From an uncultured Prevotellaceae bacterium (GTDB lineage Bacteria; Bacteroidota; Bacteroidia; Bacteroidales; Bacteroidaceae), in contig ONKX01000003.1 of NCBI GenBank assembly GCA_900318555.1, positions 53,959 through 117,958 of the forward strand: a DNA stretch of 64,000 nucleotides, given 5' to 3'. Under the pieces are notes generated by a model. It was not told the origin of the DNA and did no database searches. It saw nothing but the letters and a program-made list of their open reading frames with translations. The translations under genes were made by a program, and so were the position numbers. Shown piece after piece: positions 28,023-37,580 of the stretch. Position 1 is the stretch's first letter, and every line of letters starts with the position of its first letter.

Positions 28023-28169
28023 ATGAGCAAGAACAAAGTAAATGCAAAGCGTGAAGCTTATGCCAAGAAGCAGGAAGAACAAGGTAAGAAAGTCGTGACA
28101 TGGATTTTCGGTGGTCTGATTATTCTGGCCGTCATCTATCTCATCTGGACATTTACCATGATGGCTTAA
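28023..28169 (+). CDS. Small single-pass membrane protein (48 residues)
   Basis: ATG at 28023 opens a 48-residue frame ending TAA at 28169: a Lys/Glu/Gln-rich soluble N-terminus (MSKNKVNAKREAYAKKQEEQ) and one transmembrane helix (about residues 27-46, WIFGGLIILAVIYLIWTF). It lies 30 bp after prfB and 5 bp before the CYTH gene, on the same strand, so it is probably co-transcribed. Function unknown; the charge pattern suggests a cytoplasmic N-terminus. Confidence 0.75.
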   Translation: MSKNKVNAKREAYAKKQEEQGKKVVTWIFGGLIILAVIYLIWTFTMMA

Positions 28170-28174
28170 GGCTT

Positions 28175-28654
28175 ATGGCTCAAGAAATTGAACGCAAATT
28201 CCTCGTGCTTGACGACTCGTACAAGCACGAGGCTTTTGCTAGTTACCACATCCAGCAGGGCTATATCTGCAGTGAACGGGGCAGGACGGTACGTGTTCGC
28301 ATTCGTGACTGTCAGGCCTTTCTGACTATCAAGGGTCCAAGCATCGACGGTGGCCTTTCGCGCTCCGAATTTGAGTATGAGATTCCTTTGGCAGACGCAC
28401 AGCAGTTGATGACGCTCTGTGAACCAGGAATGATCGACAAAACCCGCTGGCTCGTGAAGAGTGGTGAACACACCTTCGAAGTGGACGAATTTCATGGTGA
28501 AAACGCTCCTTTGGTGATGGCGGAAGTGGAACTGAAAACGCCCGCAGAAACACCAAAAATTCCCCATTTCATCGGAAAAGAGGTAACGGGAGACCGCCGT
28601 TATTACAACTCCCAGTTGCGCCGGAATCCTTATAGTCAATGGCATAATATTTGA
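28175..28654 (+). CDS. CYTH-domain protein (probable inorganic triphosphatase)
   Basis: A 159-residue cytoplasmic tunnel-fold protein. The ExExK signature appears as EIERK at the N-terminus, followed by basic and acidic tunnel residues (RTVRVRIRD, LTIKGPS, RSEFEYEI, KTRWLV, VDEFHGE, AEVELKT, EVTGDRRYYN). CYTH enzymes cleave triphosphate compounds with a metal ion; bacterial short forms are usually inorganic triphosphatases rather than adenylate cyclases. The start MAQEIERK at 28175 is chosen because the signature must be near the N-terminus; a longer frame from 28100 would overlap the small membrane protein gene. Confidence 0.88.
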   Translation: MAQEIERKFLVLDDSYKHEAFASYHIQQGYICSERGRTVRVRIRDCQAFLTIKGPSIDGGLSRSEFEYEIPLADAQQLMTLCEPGMIDKTRWLVKSGEHTFEVDEFHGENAPLVMAEVELKTPAETPKIPHFIGKEVTGDRRYYNSQLRRNPYSQWHNI

Positions 28655-28798
28655 CATCTTTTGCTTTATTAACTTTTTACATCTCGTTTTTAGTGACCAA
28701 AGCGGCTTTTTTAAGTCGTTTCGGCCATAATTTCGCACCAAACTCTTGATATAAATCAAGAAATCAAATGTTTCTCAACATTTTAAGGGGCGGATAGA
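28655..28798. other. Intergenic region before the fimbrial promoter
   Basis: AT-rich spacer between the CYTH gene and the fimbrial operon promoter. It has several T-runs but no convincing GC-rich terminator stem, and no open frame or RNA gene is recognised. Confidence 0.5.
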
Positions 28799-28829
28799 TT
28801 TGTTATTTGTGGAATTTTTGTTAACTTTG
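28799..28829 (+). promoter_or_regulatory. Bacteroidetes promoter of the fimbrial operon
   Basis: TTTG at 28799-28802, a 19-bp spacer and TAACTTTG at 28822-28829 form a complete -33/-7 promoter, 37 bp before the DUF3575 gene. It is the best promoter match in the window. Confidence 0.8.
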
Positions 28830-28866
28830 CCAAAGTAATTACTTTATTAATCGCGCGTATATAAAT

Positions 28867-29532
28867 ATGTTTAAAAAGGGATTAAGGCATCTGGTATTGG
28901 TTTTTTTGAGCATTCTGACGTCGATGACGGCAGAGGCGCAAAACTTTACACTCAGCAACAACCTGCTGTACGATGCTGCCTTGACCCCTAACCTTCGTCT
29001 CGGTTATGCCCCTGACAGCACATCTCGTTGGTCGTATGGCTTCACGGCAGGGTTTGCCTGCTGGCCATCGGGTAACTTCACGAAACGCAAACTGCGTCAT
29101 TTGCTGCTCTCGCCTGAAGTACGTTATTGGACGGATTCGCTAAAGGTCGGGCATTTCTTCGGAGCGAACTTTATCTACAGCCATTTCAATGCCGGTTATA
29201 CCAATCTGCTACTCTACAAGGGTGTGAAAGACGAGCGCCGCCAAGGCGACCTCATTGCTTTGGGCGTATTCTATGGTTACTCGTGGCAACTAGGTCGCCG
29301 CTGGACCATGGAGGCCCAGGTTGGTGCTGCCGTAGGCTATGCCTGGTACGACCGCTTCGATCTGGATGAGCATGGTGACTATTGGCTCTCCCTCGGCAGC
29401 GGCAAGAGTGCCTTCGTCCTTCCTCAACTGGGGTTGAACTTTGTCTACCACTTCACTGCCTTTTCCAAGAAACCGGATAATTCAAAATCCTACGGAATAC
29501 TGAAATCGAGTGATATCGAACGAAAATATTAA
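28867..29532 (+). CDS. DUF3575-family protein of the fimbrial operon
   Basis: A 221-residue exported protein with signal peptide ending SMTAEAQ and a compact beta-barrel-like body (NNLLYDAALTPNLRLGY; SPEVRYWTDSLKVGHFFGANFIYSHFNAGY; LGVFYGYSWQLGRRW), matching DUF3575. The family often heads Bacteroidetes fimbrillin operons, and here it follows the strong promoter and precedes five fimbria-type lipoprotein genes. An outer-membrane barrel associated with fimbrial biogenesis is plausible but not shown. Confidence 0.85.
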   Translation: MFKKGLRHLVLVFLSILTSMTAEAQNFTLSNNLLYDAALTPNLRLGYAPDSTSRWSYGFTAGFACWPSGNFTKRKLRHLLLSPEVRYWTDSLKVGHFFGANFIYSHFNAGYTNLLLYKGVKDERRQGDLIALGVFYGYSWQLGRRWTMEAQVGAAVGYAWYDRFDLDEHGDYWLSLGSGKSAFVLPQLGLNFVYHFTAFSKKPDNSKSYGILKSSDIERKY

Positions 29533-29547
29533 CAAATAATTGCAATT

Positions 29548-30684
29548 ATGAAAATGAAAAACTATTTATTCATGTTAGCGACGCTCTTCAGTGCAGCTAT
29601 TGGCTTTACCGCCTGCAGCAGTGAAGAAGACGTGGCTGGATCTGAGGAGGATCGTGGAGTGGTAAAGGCAGATTTTACCATTTCGTTTCCGCAACAAATG
29701 AGTGGTATCACTCGTCAGAGCACAGAAATAGTGCAAGGACAAACAACACCTGTGTTCCGTGGTATTTCTGGTATTGAACTTATGCCGTTTACAGCAGCTA
29801 AGAGTGATGTCTCTGGAGAAAGCACTATCCCAAGCTCTGTTAATCTCTATGCAGGTACAGTGGGTAAACAAGGGGCTAGTAGTGCAACGGCAAATACCAT
29901 CGATGCTCAGTATGCGCTCTATACTAAAAGCAACTCACATTTATATACAGACATCGAGATTGCTATTGGCACAAGGGCATTCATGTTTTATGGTAAGGCT
30001 ATCGATGCTACTCCAGCAACAGGTTCTAACGCTAATGCAACCAATGGTTCTTTGGTAAAGAGTGTTACTCCAAGTGGCACTACGCTTAACGACATTAGCT
30101 TTTCGTTGACAGATATTACTACAGCGACGGTTGATGCTCAAGCTACCGCAATTGCCGGTTACCTCACAAATATTGCTAAGGCTACTGCAGGTGGCGAGAC
30201 CATGCTTACCTATTTTCCTAACTTCACAAACCTTAAGGCAGGTTCTTATACCAGTATGAAAGCTGTAGTTCAGGCTGTTTACACCTCACTATATAATAAT
30301 ACTGATGCACTTTCTACAGCTATCAAAACCGCGATTCTCGCAGGTTATACCCCATCTGGAGCATCTGCGAAAACGATTACTGTGGTAGAAAATGGTACTA
30401 CACCTGGTAAACTGGATTTTACCAGTGAATATACCTACCCACGTAATCTCTACCTGCCCGATGGCGCAGCACATATTAATTGGAATACTTCTACTAACGC
30501 GTTCGATGTAGTGATTACAAATGATGTTGGTCTGAATATTAGTGCTATCAACGATTACACCTATCCTGCTGCACTCTACTACTACGGACTTAGCAATATT
30601 TGGGCTGTGCCTGCACCCATGTCAGGTTATTACAACGATGACAAAAGCTGGGCAGACATAGTTAAAGACTATAGGTCGTCTTGA
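29548..30684 (+). CDS. Fimbrillin-like lipoprotein, 5' part of a frame-broken gene
   Basis: The 378-residue N-terminal part of an Mfa/Fim-type fimbrillin. It has a lipoprotein signal (FSAAIGFTACSSEED, Cys lipidated) and, in the mature N-terminus, GITRQST, an Arg site like the protease processing site of Porphyromonas fimbrillins. The frame continues to YYNDDKSWADIVKDY and then ends at TGA 30682-30684, while homologous sequence resumes in the next frame. About 20-25 residues expected from the two paralogues downstream also seem to be missing, so this is a small deletion rather than a one-base slip. The truncated product would lack the C-terminal strand needed for polymerisation. Confidence 0.75.
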   Translation: MKMKNYLFMLATLFSAAIGFTACSSEEDVAGSEEDRGVVKADFTISFPQQMSGITRQSTEIVQGQTTPVFRGISGIELMPFTAAKSDVSGESTIPSSVNLYAGTVGKQGASSATANTIDAQYALYTKSNSHLYTDIEIAIGTRAFMFYGKAIDATPATGSNANATNGSLVKSVTPSGTTLNDISFSLTDITTATVDAQATAIAGYLTNIAKATAGGETMLTYFPNFTNLKAGSYTSMKAVVQAVYTSLYNNTDALSTAIKTAILAGYTPSGASAKTITVVENGTTPGKLDFTSEYTYPRNLYLPDGAAHINWNTSTNAFDVVITNDVGLNISAINDYTYPAALYYYGLSNIWAVPAPMSGYYNDDKSWADIVKDYRSS

Positions 30685-31303
30685 TGTCACTGTGCAGTCG
30701 AATGGCGGTACTGGTGAACTCGCAGACAATAGTGGCAGTAACACCAAGATTCAACTTGGAACAAATGGTGCAAACTTCCCGATTACCGGTATCCTTGTAG
30801 GCAACCAGAAAGCTGTGAAGTATAACTTCGAAACAAATACTTCTGCTGCGGCAAAAACCATCTATGATAGTCAAATGCCCACTGGAGCCACGCTCTATCC
30901 TGGCTCACCAACAGTTAAGACCCATACGCTGGTACTACAGACTGTTGATGCAAATTCTAATGATGATACAAATGCCAATGTGCCTATCGCTATCGAATTT
31001 GAGAATGCGGGCAATCAGATTATTGTCGGCAAAGGCAATGAACTCATCTATCCTGGCACTCGCTTCTATTTGATAGGTACGTTGAGGCCGTACGAGAACG
31101 AAACGCAGAAGTATGTCGGTACAGAAACCCCTATAAAGAAGGCTTTCGTTCAAGACTATATTACCACCGCTAATTTTACTGTCGAGAGCTTTAAGAACGC
31201 TTATCACACGCTTCCTGACCTTCGCACACCGTCGTTAGAGATTGGTTTGTCGGTTGATTTGACGTGGAAGTCCGGTATTACGCAAAATATAACCATTCAA
31301 TAG
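30662..31303 (+). pseudogene. 3' part of the frame-broken fimbrillin gene
   Basis: This frame, open only after TAG at 30659-30661, continues the fimbrillin: GRLDVTVQSNGG, NFPITGILVGNQK, FENAGNQIIVGKGNELIYPGTRFYLIG, VQDYITTANFTVESFKNAYHTLPDLRTPSLEIGLSVDLTW. The same C-terminal signature ends the next two fimbrillins. There is no natural start codon at its beginning, and the GTG at 30692 has no visible ribosome-binding site. Confidence 0.75.
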
Positions 31304-31328
31304 TCAGATAATAAAAAAACAAAGATAT

Positions 31329-33533
31329 ATGAAAAAGATTCAGCAATTAGCCCTGATGAGTGCGATAGCACTGACAGGAGCAGTAGGATTCAGCAGTTGT
31401 TCGTCCAGCGACGATGACGTTGTGAACAATCCGAACTTCAATCCCGAGACGAACGAGGTTTTGGCTAAGTTTGTCTTTAATGTGTCCACGGGTAACGGAA
31501 TGACTCGTCAGACATCGGCAGCTACACAAGCTGCGGTCAGCGAGACATTCCGTGGTATCGACAATGCCGTGCTTTTCTCTTTTAAGCAGGCAACAGATGG
31601 TAAGACTATCGCCACTGCCAGTACAGCCGACAAGCGCTATGACTTGTCACGTATCATCGCTGCAGGAGGTGTAAGTGAAGACAAGTCCACTCGTGTGATT
31701 GAGACTTCACTGCCTTTGAATTCCAACACGCTGTTGTTCTATGGTAGAGCCATTCCTGGCACAGTTTCTCAGTCTGAGGCAGATGCGGGCATTACCGCTT
31801 ACGATATGTTTGGTCATCTCGATAAATACGAGGTCGCTGGTACGGGTGAAGGCCTGAACCTTGCTAACACCACCTTCGAGTTGAGCTCTCGTATTAATGG
31901 CAACAAGGACGATTTCAAGAAGATAGAGGACTTGTTGGCTGGTGTGCTGACTGTTATCATGAACACCAATCTGGCAGGAATACACCACGAGACTGTTACC
32001 TATCAAGGCGCGGATGTTACCTACGGTGATATCTATTGGGCAGACTACGCCAATAACGATAAGAAGAGCCCTGTGACCTCTTCCCATGCGCTCTATGCCT
32101 TGGAGGTAAAACTTGCCGAGGCTTATCGTGAGATGACAACCATCCGTGATACTGAAGGTGAGTTGCGTGCCGGTTGTGGTATTGCTATTCTGGAGACTAT
32201 TGAGGATTTGTGGTCTGTCATCAACGAGGTTCGCTGTGCTACCCCATTCTGTAAGGAAGAGGCTGTTGCTAAAGTCTTGGCAGCACGCATCCACGACCGT
32301 ATTGAGAAATATTTCAATGGTACAGTGCCTAGCACAGGTGGTAATGTGACAGAGACCGGTTTTAAGTTGACATCGGTTATCATCGAGAATTTGATAGCAG
32401 ATACTTCTTGGCCCACAGCGGCAGCAGATGCTAAGCCGACAAGCGACTATTTCAGTTCTATCAGTAGTACCGTTCTCGCAAATTTCCCGCAGATTACCTA
32501 TCATGTTCCCGTGGGTTCTACTCACTATCTGTTTGACTCAACGAAGAAGCTGTTCTATTATCAGCAGAACTATAACTCCAGCGCGGTGGGTAGTGGTGAA
32601 TTCACAGTTGAGAGCTATTACTATCCTGCTGAACTGCTGTATTTTGGCAACAGCGCCATTCGCGTTTCCAACATTGAGAAAAAGACCAATGATTATCCTC
32701 AGACAGTAATCAACTGGCAGGATGACAGCAAGTGGGGTGATTGGACGAAGAATAGCCATGTAGTATCTACAACCCAGAGTGTTGCCATGATGAACAATAT
32801 CAACTATGGTACTGCATTGTTGAAAACTACTGTGAGCTATGGTACAACCAATTTGAAAGACAATAACCATGCCATCCAGAAGCACAAGGATCCTTCCATT
32901 GCTGATACCGATGAGCTAGACAGAGTGATTACGGTGAATGGCTCCAGCTTTAAGTTGGTGGGTATCCTCATTGGCGGACAGTCGAAGAAGGTTGGTTGGG
33001 ACTATCTCCCCAAGGCTTCTACCACGTCAGATAAAAATCCTGTAGGCTATGTCTATGACTGCACAATTACAGGTTCTGGAGTCATTCCTACTGAGGGTAG
33101 TTCAACGCCCAGCTATACACTGGTATTCGACAACTATACCACTGCCACAACCGGACAGGAAGCAGTATATGTTGCTCTTGAGTTGGAGAACAACTCTGGT
33201 AGCGACTTCTATGGAGAGCATGGATTGATTCGCAATGGTGGTACATTCTATCTGATTGGTCAGCTCGATCCCACCGGAAAGACTGCACCCACTTGGCCGA
33301 CCTATCATCCGCTGCCTCCTTATAAAGCTGACGGCTCATCCATTCAGACACCTCGCGTTTTTATGCAGGACTACATGACCTCAGTAAACTTTGTTATCGG
33401 CGAGAATTCACTGAAGCATGCTTACCTTACCACACCCGACCTGCGCTACAGCGCCTTGACGCTTGGTCTGTCGGTTGACCTGCATTGGAGCACTGGTCTC
33501 AACTTCGGTGACGTCGTCCTCGGAGGAGAGTAA
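31329..33533 (+). CDS. Fimbrillin-family lipoprotein (Mfa1-like)
   Basis: A 734-residue surface lipoprotein. The signal peptide ends GFSSC with Cys lipidated, then an acidic linker and GMTRQTS, a likely Arg processing site as in other fimbrillins. The C-terminal region (FKLVGILIGGQSKKVGWDY; VALELENNSG; NGGTFYLIGQL; FMQDYMTSVNFVIGENSLKHAYLTTPDLRYSALTLGLSVDLHW) is the fimbrillin donor-strand-type domain. It is longer than its neighbours because of a helical insertion (about residues 195-350). As the first intact fimbrillin in the operon it is the best candidate for the main shaft subunit. Confidence 0.87.
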   Translation: MKKIQQLALMSAIALTGAVGFSSCSSSDDDVVNNPNFNPETNEVLAKFVFNVSTGNGMTRQTSAATQAAVSETFRGIDNAVLFSFKQATDGKTIATASTADKRYDLSRIIAAGGVSEDKSTRVIETSLPLNSNTLLFYGRAIPGTVSQSEADAGITAYDMFGHLDKYEVAGTGEGLNLANTTFELSSRINGNKDDFKKIEDLLAGVLTVIMNTNLAGIHHETVTYQGADVTYGDIYWADYANNDKKSPVTSSHALYALEVKLAEAYREMTTIRDTEGELRAGCGIAILETIEDLWSVINEVRCATPFCKEEAVAKVLAARIHDRIEKYFNGTVPSTGGNVTETGFKLTSVIIENLIADTSWPTAAADAKPTSDYFSSISSTVLANFPQITYHVPVGSTHYLFDSTKKLFYYQQNYNSSAVGSGEFTVESYYYPAELLYFGNSAIRVSNIEKKTNDYPQTVINWQDDSKWGDWTKNSHVVSTTQSVAMMNNINYGTALLKTTVSYGTTNLKDNNHAIQKHKDPSIADTDELDRVITVNGSSFKLVGILIGGQSKKVGWDYLPKASTTSDKNPVGYVYDCTITGSGVIPTEGSSTPSYTLVFDNYTTATTGQEAVYVALELENNSGSDFYGEHGLIRNGGTFYLIGQLDPTGKTAPTWPTYHPLPPYKADGSSIQTPRVFMQDYMTSVNFVIGENSLKHAYLTTPDLRYSALTLGLSVDLHWSTGLNFGDVVLGGE

Positions 33534-33548
33534 ACGAATATATTTGAA

Positions 33549-34634
33549 ATGAGTAGCAGAAGGTTTGACATCATAGACAACATTCTGACAGCAGTACTGG
33601 CAACGGTGCTGTTGTCAGCATGTTCGCTGATTGATGACGAGCCGGGTGAGTGCGGATACAAAGAGAACTACGAGCTGGACTATGAGTTGCGTTTGGTGAC
33701 CAATATGACCACCGAGTTGAAGACTCAGCTGTCCACCGAGACGGAACTGAGTCTGGCCCATGCGCTGCGTACCCATCTCTCTGACATATTCACCGACTTT
33801 GCCCATGATGTTGACCTCTCGTTCTACGATACTGTAGGCGACTCGCTGCGTTTGCAGCACGACGAACATATCATGAATGCCAACCAGGCCAGCTATACGC
33901 TGAATCTGCCCAAGCGACAGTATATGCATCTGGCCGTGGCAAACATCGTTGATGACAAACTCGTTGACCTCGTCAATGACGAACGCTGTCACCGTTCTGA
34001 ACTTATCCAGTTGCAGGGTGGCACCCTTCGTAGCATAGACGACGATGCTATCGACAGCCATACCACTGGTATCTTCACTGCCCGACAACCCATGGATATC
34101 CTTGAAGGAGTTGATCAGCAGTTCAATGTCCATCTCTATATGGCCAATTGTGCTGCCGTTCTGGTCATCGACACCATCGGCAGTGGTGTGAAGGATATCA
34201 AGGTTTACTCTAAGGGCTTTGCCACGGGTTTCCAAGTTGCTGACAGTAGCTATGTCTTTGTCAGTGAGCCACCCTTGGTGCGCACCAAGCTGGTAACAAG
34301 CGATGACGATAAGGATGGAGAGTTGGCTTTCTGCTCTGTGACTTTTCCCTCACGAGAACCTTCAGCAACTCGTACGGTCATAGAAACCACCGATCCTTTC
34401 GTGTCGCCTGAAGCCGACGAGAGCTTATGGGAATTTCACATCTTTGCTGTAGCCAACGATGGTTCCACGACACTCACCAGGCTCTATATCAGGCGTCCGC
34501 TCAGAGCCGGTCAGCTGATGATTATCAAGGCCAAGGCCCGTCCTGATGGTTCTATCAATACAAATAGCCAGACGGTAGGCGTCAATGTTACCCTCGACTG
34601 GAATGATGCTGGACACTATGATCACGAGTTGTAA
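33549..34634 (+). CDS. FimB/Mfa2-family fimbrial anchor lipoprotein
   Basis: A 361-residue lipoprotein (signal ending VLLSACSLIDDEPGECGYKENYELDYELRL) matching the FimB/Mfa2 family, two beta-sandwich domains that anchor the fimbria in the outer membrane and limit its length. Supporting segments are NLPKRQYMHLAVAN, HLYMANCAAVLVIDT, and the C-terminal VGVNVTLDWNDAGHYDHEL. It lies 15 bp after the Mfa1-like gene, the same order as mfa1-mfa2 in Porphyromonas. Confidence 0.85.
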   Translation: MSSRRFDIIDNILTAVLATVLLSACSLIDDEPGECGYKENYELDYELRLVTNMTTELKTQLSTETELSLAHALRTHLSDIFTDFAHDVDLSFYDTVGDSLRLQHDEHIMNANQASYTLNLPKRQYMHLAVANIVDDKLVDLVNDERCHRSELIQLQGGTLRSIDDDAIDSHTTGIFTARQPMDILEGVDQQFNVHLYMANCAAVLVIDTIGSGVKDIKVYSKGFATGFQVADSSYVFVSEPPLVRTKLVTSDDDKDGELAFCSVTFPSREPSATRTVIETTDPFVSPEADESLWEFHIFAVANDGSTTLTRLYIRRPLRAGQLMIIKAKARPDGSINTNSQTVGVNVTLDWNDAGHYDHEL

Positions 34635-34649
34635 TAAACAAAAAAGGAT

Positions 34650-36347
34650 TTGAGACACCGCTATATATATATAATAGGTTCGCGCATATGCACAATGCTG
34701 GCAGTCATTTGTCTGCTGGGATGCACTTCCGATAATGCGACAATTGATAGGGACGACGACCCACAACCTCCAGTTGTCAATGATGATTGTGTCCTTGTCG
34801 ATTTGGCGTTAAGTGTATCTGCGACGAATGCTCATACGCGAATGACACCTACTGTGGTGAATCCTACTTCTTTGGATATAGACGGTTTAAGCGTTCTTCC
34901 TTTTATTATTTCTTCTAATCAAGACAGCATTAGAATGACAGATACTCCTGCGATGGATGCTATTACAGGTTTCGCAACCTCTGGAAAACACTATCTTGTC
35001 AGCGACAAGCAACTGAATATCGGTGTTAATGCTTTCCTTTGCTATGCCAAGGCAAAGCATGCAGATCCTTATTCTGAAATAAGCCATGGTAGCCTTACTA
35101 CCAGTGGTTCAGGCCTCACTTCCAAATTTGCATTGACACCTATCACAAAGCCAACAGCCTCAGATGTGATAGTAGATTATATGAATAGTATTGCCGATGC
35201 AGGAGGCTGGAAAAATCAATCAGGCAATGCTGCTGCCACGGAGTTTAACAAGTTTATCAACTTGAAAGACGCAACACCTCAAGGATTGGCAGGTTCGAGT
35301 AAGAATATCATCGCCTATGTTAACGAGTGGTATACGAAGGCAGGTTACATTGAGTCCATCGGTTCTACTATTCAGGCAGCTATACAGAACACAACTGATT
35401 ATGTTATAGTGACTGATGGTAAGGTTACAGGTTTCAAAGACTTCTCAACTGATTATCCCGGTGCATTCCCCGACGGAAGTGCTGTGATTAAGTGGAATAG
35501 TACAACTTCAAAGTTTGCTTACGAGTCATTCCCTGATTATGCCTATCCTGCAGAGCGTTATTTCTATGCCAACAGCCGTATCAAGACCTCGTCCTCCAGC
35601 CAAGCATCTGTTTATGGACACACAGAATGGCAGGGTTCCAACGAGGCAACAAGCGTGTTAGCTAACTATGAAGAGGACAATGCAGCAGTGGCTTCAACCA
35701 CCCGTTCTGTCGCTATTAAGAATCCTCTGAGTTATGGTGTGGCAGGTATGGAGATTCATATCAAGGCTAGCAATGGAACGATAGGAGATTATGAGAGTCA
35801 CCCTATTACTTTAGGAGAAACCACCTTCCCCTTGACTGCTGTCATTGTTGGCAGCCAGGTGGAGCAGAGCAGTTTCTTCGAGCCAGCTAATCCCATTAAT
35901 CTGCAAGAGCCAGAATACCTCATATATGATAAGCAAATAGCAGAAGAAAATGTTCATTTGGGTACTGCTACCACTGAGGAACCCAATGGACCTTGTGTCT
36001 ATACCCTCGGCCTTCAGACCAAGGACGATGTGTCGCTGAAGGTGGTGCTGGAATTCGAGAATAATAGTAATATAGATTTCATCAGCGAAAATGGTGTGAT
36101 ACATAAGGGTACGAAATTCTACTTGTTGGCCAGTGTGGTTCCCCCAGGCACTGGAGAGATAGGGAAACGTGTCATGACACGAGGCCACATGACGGTTATA
36201 AACCTGACGATAGAGAGCCTAAAAACGGCTTATAACGCATTGCCTGACTTGAGTAGCGACAAGTTGCGCCTGTTCGATGTCGTTGAGGCAGGTATCCACA
36301 AATGGCAACCAGGCGATACCGGTGAACATGAAGTATATAATTGGTAG
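34650..36347 (+). CDS. Fimbrillin-family lipoprotein
   Basis: A 565-residue fimbrillin-type lipoprotein. It starts at TTG 34650 (MRHRYIYIIGSRICTM), which gives a proper basic N-terminus and lipobox LAVICLLGC and has an AAAAAGGA ribosome-binding-like site just before it; the internal ATG would leave too short a signal. The mature N-terminus contains HTRMTP, a possible Arg cleavage site. The C-terminus (VVLEFENNSNIDFISENGVIHKGTKFYLLASV; HMTVINLTIESLKTAYNALPDLSSDKL) matches the other fimbrillins. It is probably a minor or accessory fimbrial subunit. Confidence 0.83.
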   Translation: MRHRYIYIIGSRICTMLAVICLLGCTSDNATIDRDDDPQPPVVNDDCVLVDLALSVSATNAHTRMTPTVVNPTSLDIDGLSVLPFIISSNQDSIRMTDTPAMDAITGFATSGKHYLVSDKQLNIGVNAFLCYAKAKHADPYSEISHGSLTTSGSGLTSKFALTPITKPTASDVIVDYMNSIADAGGWKNQSGNAAATEFNKFINLKDATPQGLAGSSKNIIAYVNEWYTKAGYIESIGSTIQAAIQNTTDYVIVTDGKVTGFKDFSTDYPGAFPDGSAVIKWNSTTSKFAYESFPDYAYPAERYFYANSRIKTSSSSQASVYGHTEWQGSNEATSVLANYEEDNAAVASTTRSVAIKNPLSYGVAGMEIHIKASNGTIGDYESHPITLGETTFPLTAVIVGSQVEQSSFFEPANPINLQEPEYLIYDKQIAEENVHLGTATTEEPNGPCVYTLGLQTKDDVSLKVVLEFENNSNIDFISENGVIHKGTKFYLLASVVPPGTGEIGKRVMTRGHMTVINLTIESLKTAYNALPDLSSDKLRLFDVVEAGIHKWQPGDTGEHEVYNW

Positions 36348-36352
36348 TGAAG

Positions 36353-37570
36353 ATGAATAAGATGCGGACTGCGACATATTATCTCGGATTGTTGCTCTGC
36401 TTGATGAGCGGGTTGTTGCTGGAGGCATGTTCTGGTGACAGTACCTCTGATAGCAGACCTGATAACCCATCGTCTGATAGGCTCGTTCGTCTTTCGGCAG
36501 GTGCTCGCCAGTATCATGTGGATGATGCGGAAATGGCTTCTGCACCAGGTCTGACGCGTACCGTTACTTATCCAAATCCAAGTTCTGACTGGACGCCCAT
36601 CACTCCCAGCGAAAATATGCTGGTGTTCATCACTAAGGAAAAGGATAATCCCGCAGCATCGGATGTGTTATCACGCCTGTTTTATAGTACTGATAATAAC
36701 GGTTGGCAGTCGAATATTACGATTGCGGATGCGGGACCTAGCAACCATTACCTTATATATGGTTTTATGCCCATTGATGCAGAGAATGTGAGTATCAGCC
36801 TATTGTCGCCAGCTACCAACTATAATGCTGGTGCATCAATGTCAATCAAAGGTCTGAAGGTGCTTACCCAGACCGATCCCTGTGTGATAGTCGGAGTGGG
36901 CAGACAGGAGGAAAGTACTTCTGATGTCACCTTAAAATGGGGAACTTTCGATTTTACCTTCAAGACCGGTACTTCGGATGTCACCGACTATATGAGCATT
37001 CTGCTCGACCATATCTATTCGCGTTATCATTTCGAAGTGAAGATAAATGCCGACTATGCCCAACTGCGCACCATCAAGATTACCAAGATGACGCTGGAAG
37101 CTCTCAACAATGATGGTACTCAGACCGTGGGAACTGTCAATGCTACGGTTAATCTCCAAACCAAACCTACCGACAGCAATCCGATATCGAGTGTCACCTA
37201 TAGCCGTAATGCTGGTACCAGACTTGTTACGCTTTTCGATAAAGCGACAACGACCAATACCGATTACAACGAAGGTATTGTGTTGGACAAAACAAAAACA
37301 AATTTCCAAGAGGCAGGCTTCTGTCTGGCTCCTGGCGATCAGCGCTGGTTCCGCTTGACTACCGTATATGATGTGTATGACAGGGAGAATAAGCTTATCC
37401 GTACTAATACGGCAACGAATACTTTCAATACAGCCAATTTCAAGACGAAGAAGATTACCAATACGAATCCAGGATTGGACCATACTATCCAGATCATAGT
37501 GAACCCCACTTATCTCTACGTCCTCTCTGATTCTGACTTGGACAATCCTCCGTTTGATATAAATAATTAA
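36353..37570 (+). CDS. Fimbrillin-like lipoprotein, probable accessory subunit
   Basis: A protein of about 405 residues with signal MNKMRTATYYLGLLLCLMSGLLLEAC (Cys lipidated) and a fimbrillin-type body beginning LTRTVTYPNP. It is more distant from the other fimbrillins: it lacks their FYLIG/TPDLR C-terminus and instead ends QIIVNPTYLYVLSDSDLDNPPFDINN. Its place before the giant protein recalls accessory subunits Mfa3/Mfa4. The ATG at 36353 is preferred; an overlapping GTG at 36347 is also possible. It precedes the giant gene by 10 bp, so co-transcription is likely. Confidence 0.75.
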   Translation: MNKMRTATYYLGLLLCLMSGLLLEACSGDSTSDSRPDNPSSDRLVRLSAGARQYHVDDAEMASAPGLTRTVTYPNPSSDWTPITPSENMLVFITKEKDNPAASDVLSRLFYSTDNNGWQSNITIADAGPSNHYLIYGFMPIDAENVSISLLSPATNYNAGASMSIKGLKVLTQTDPCVIVGVGRQEESTSDVTLKWGTFDFTFKTGTSDVTDYMSILLDHIYSRYHFEVKINADYAQLRTIKITKMTLEALNNDGTQTVGTVNATVNLQTKPTDSNPISSVTYSRNAGTRLVTLFDKATTTNTDYNEGIVLDKTKTNFQEAGFCLAPGDQRWFRLTTVYDVYDRENKLIRTNTATNTFNTANFKTKKITNTNPGLDHTIQIIVNPTYLYVLSDSDLDNPPFDINN

Positions 37571-37580
37571 AGATACGACG

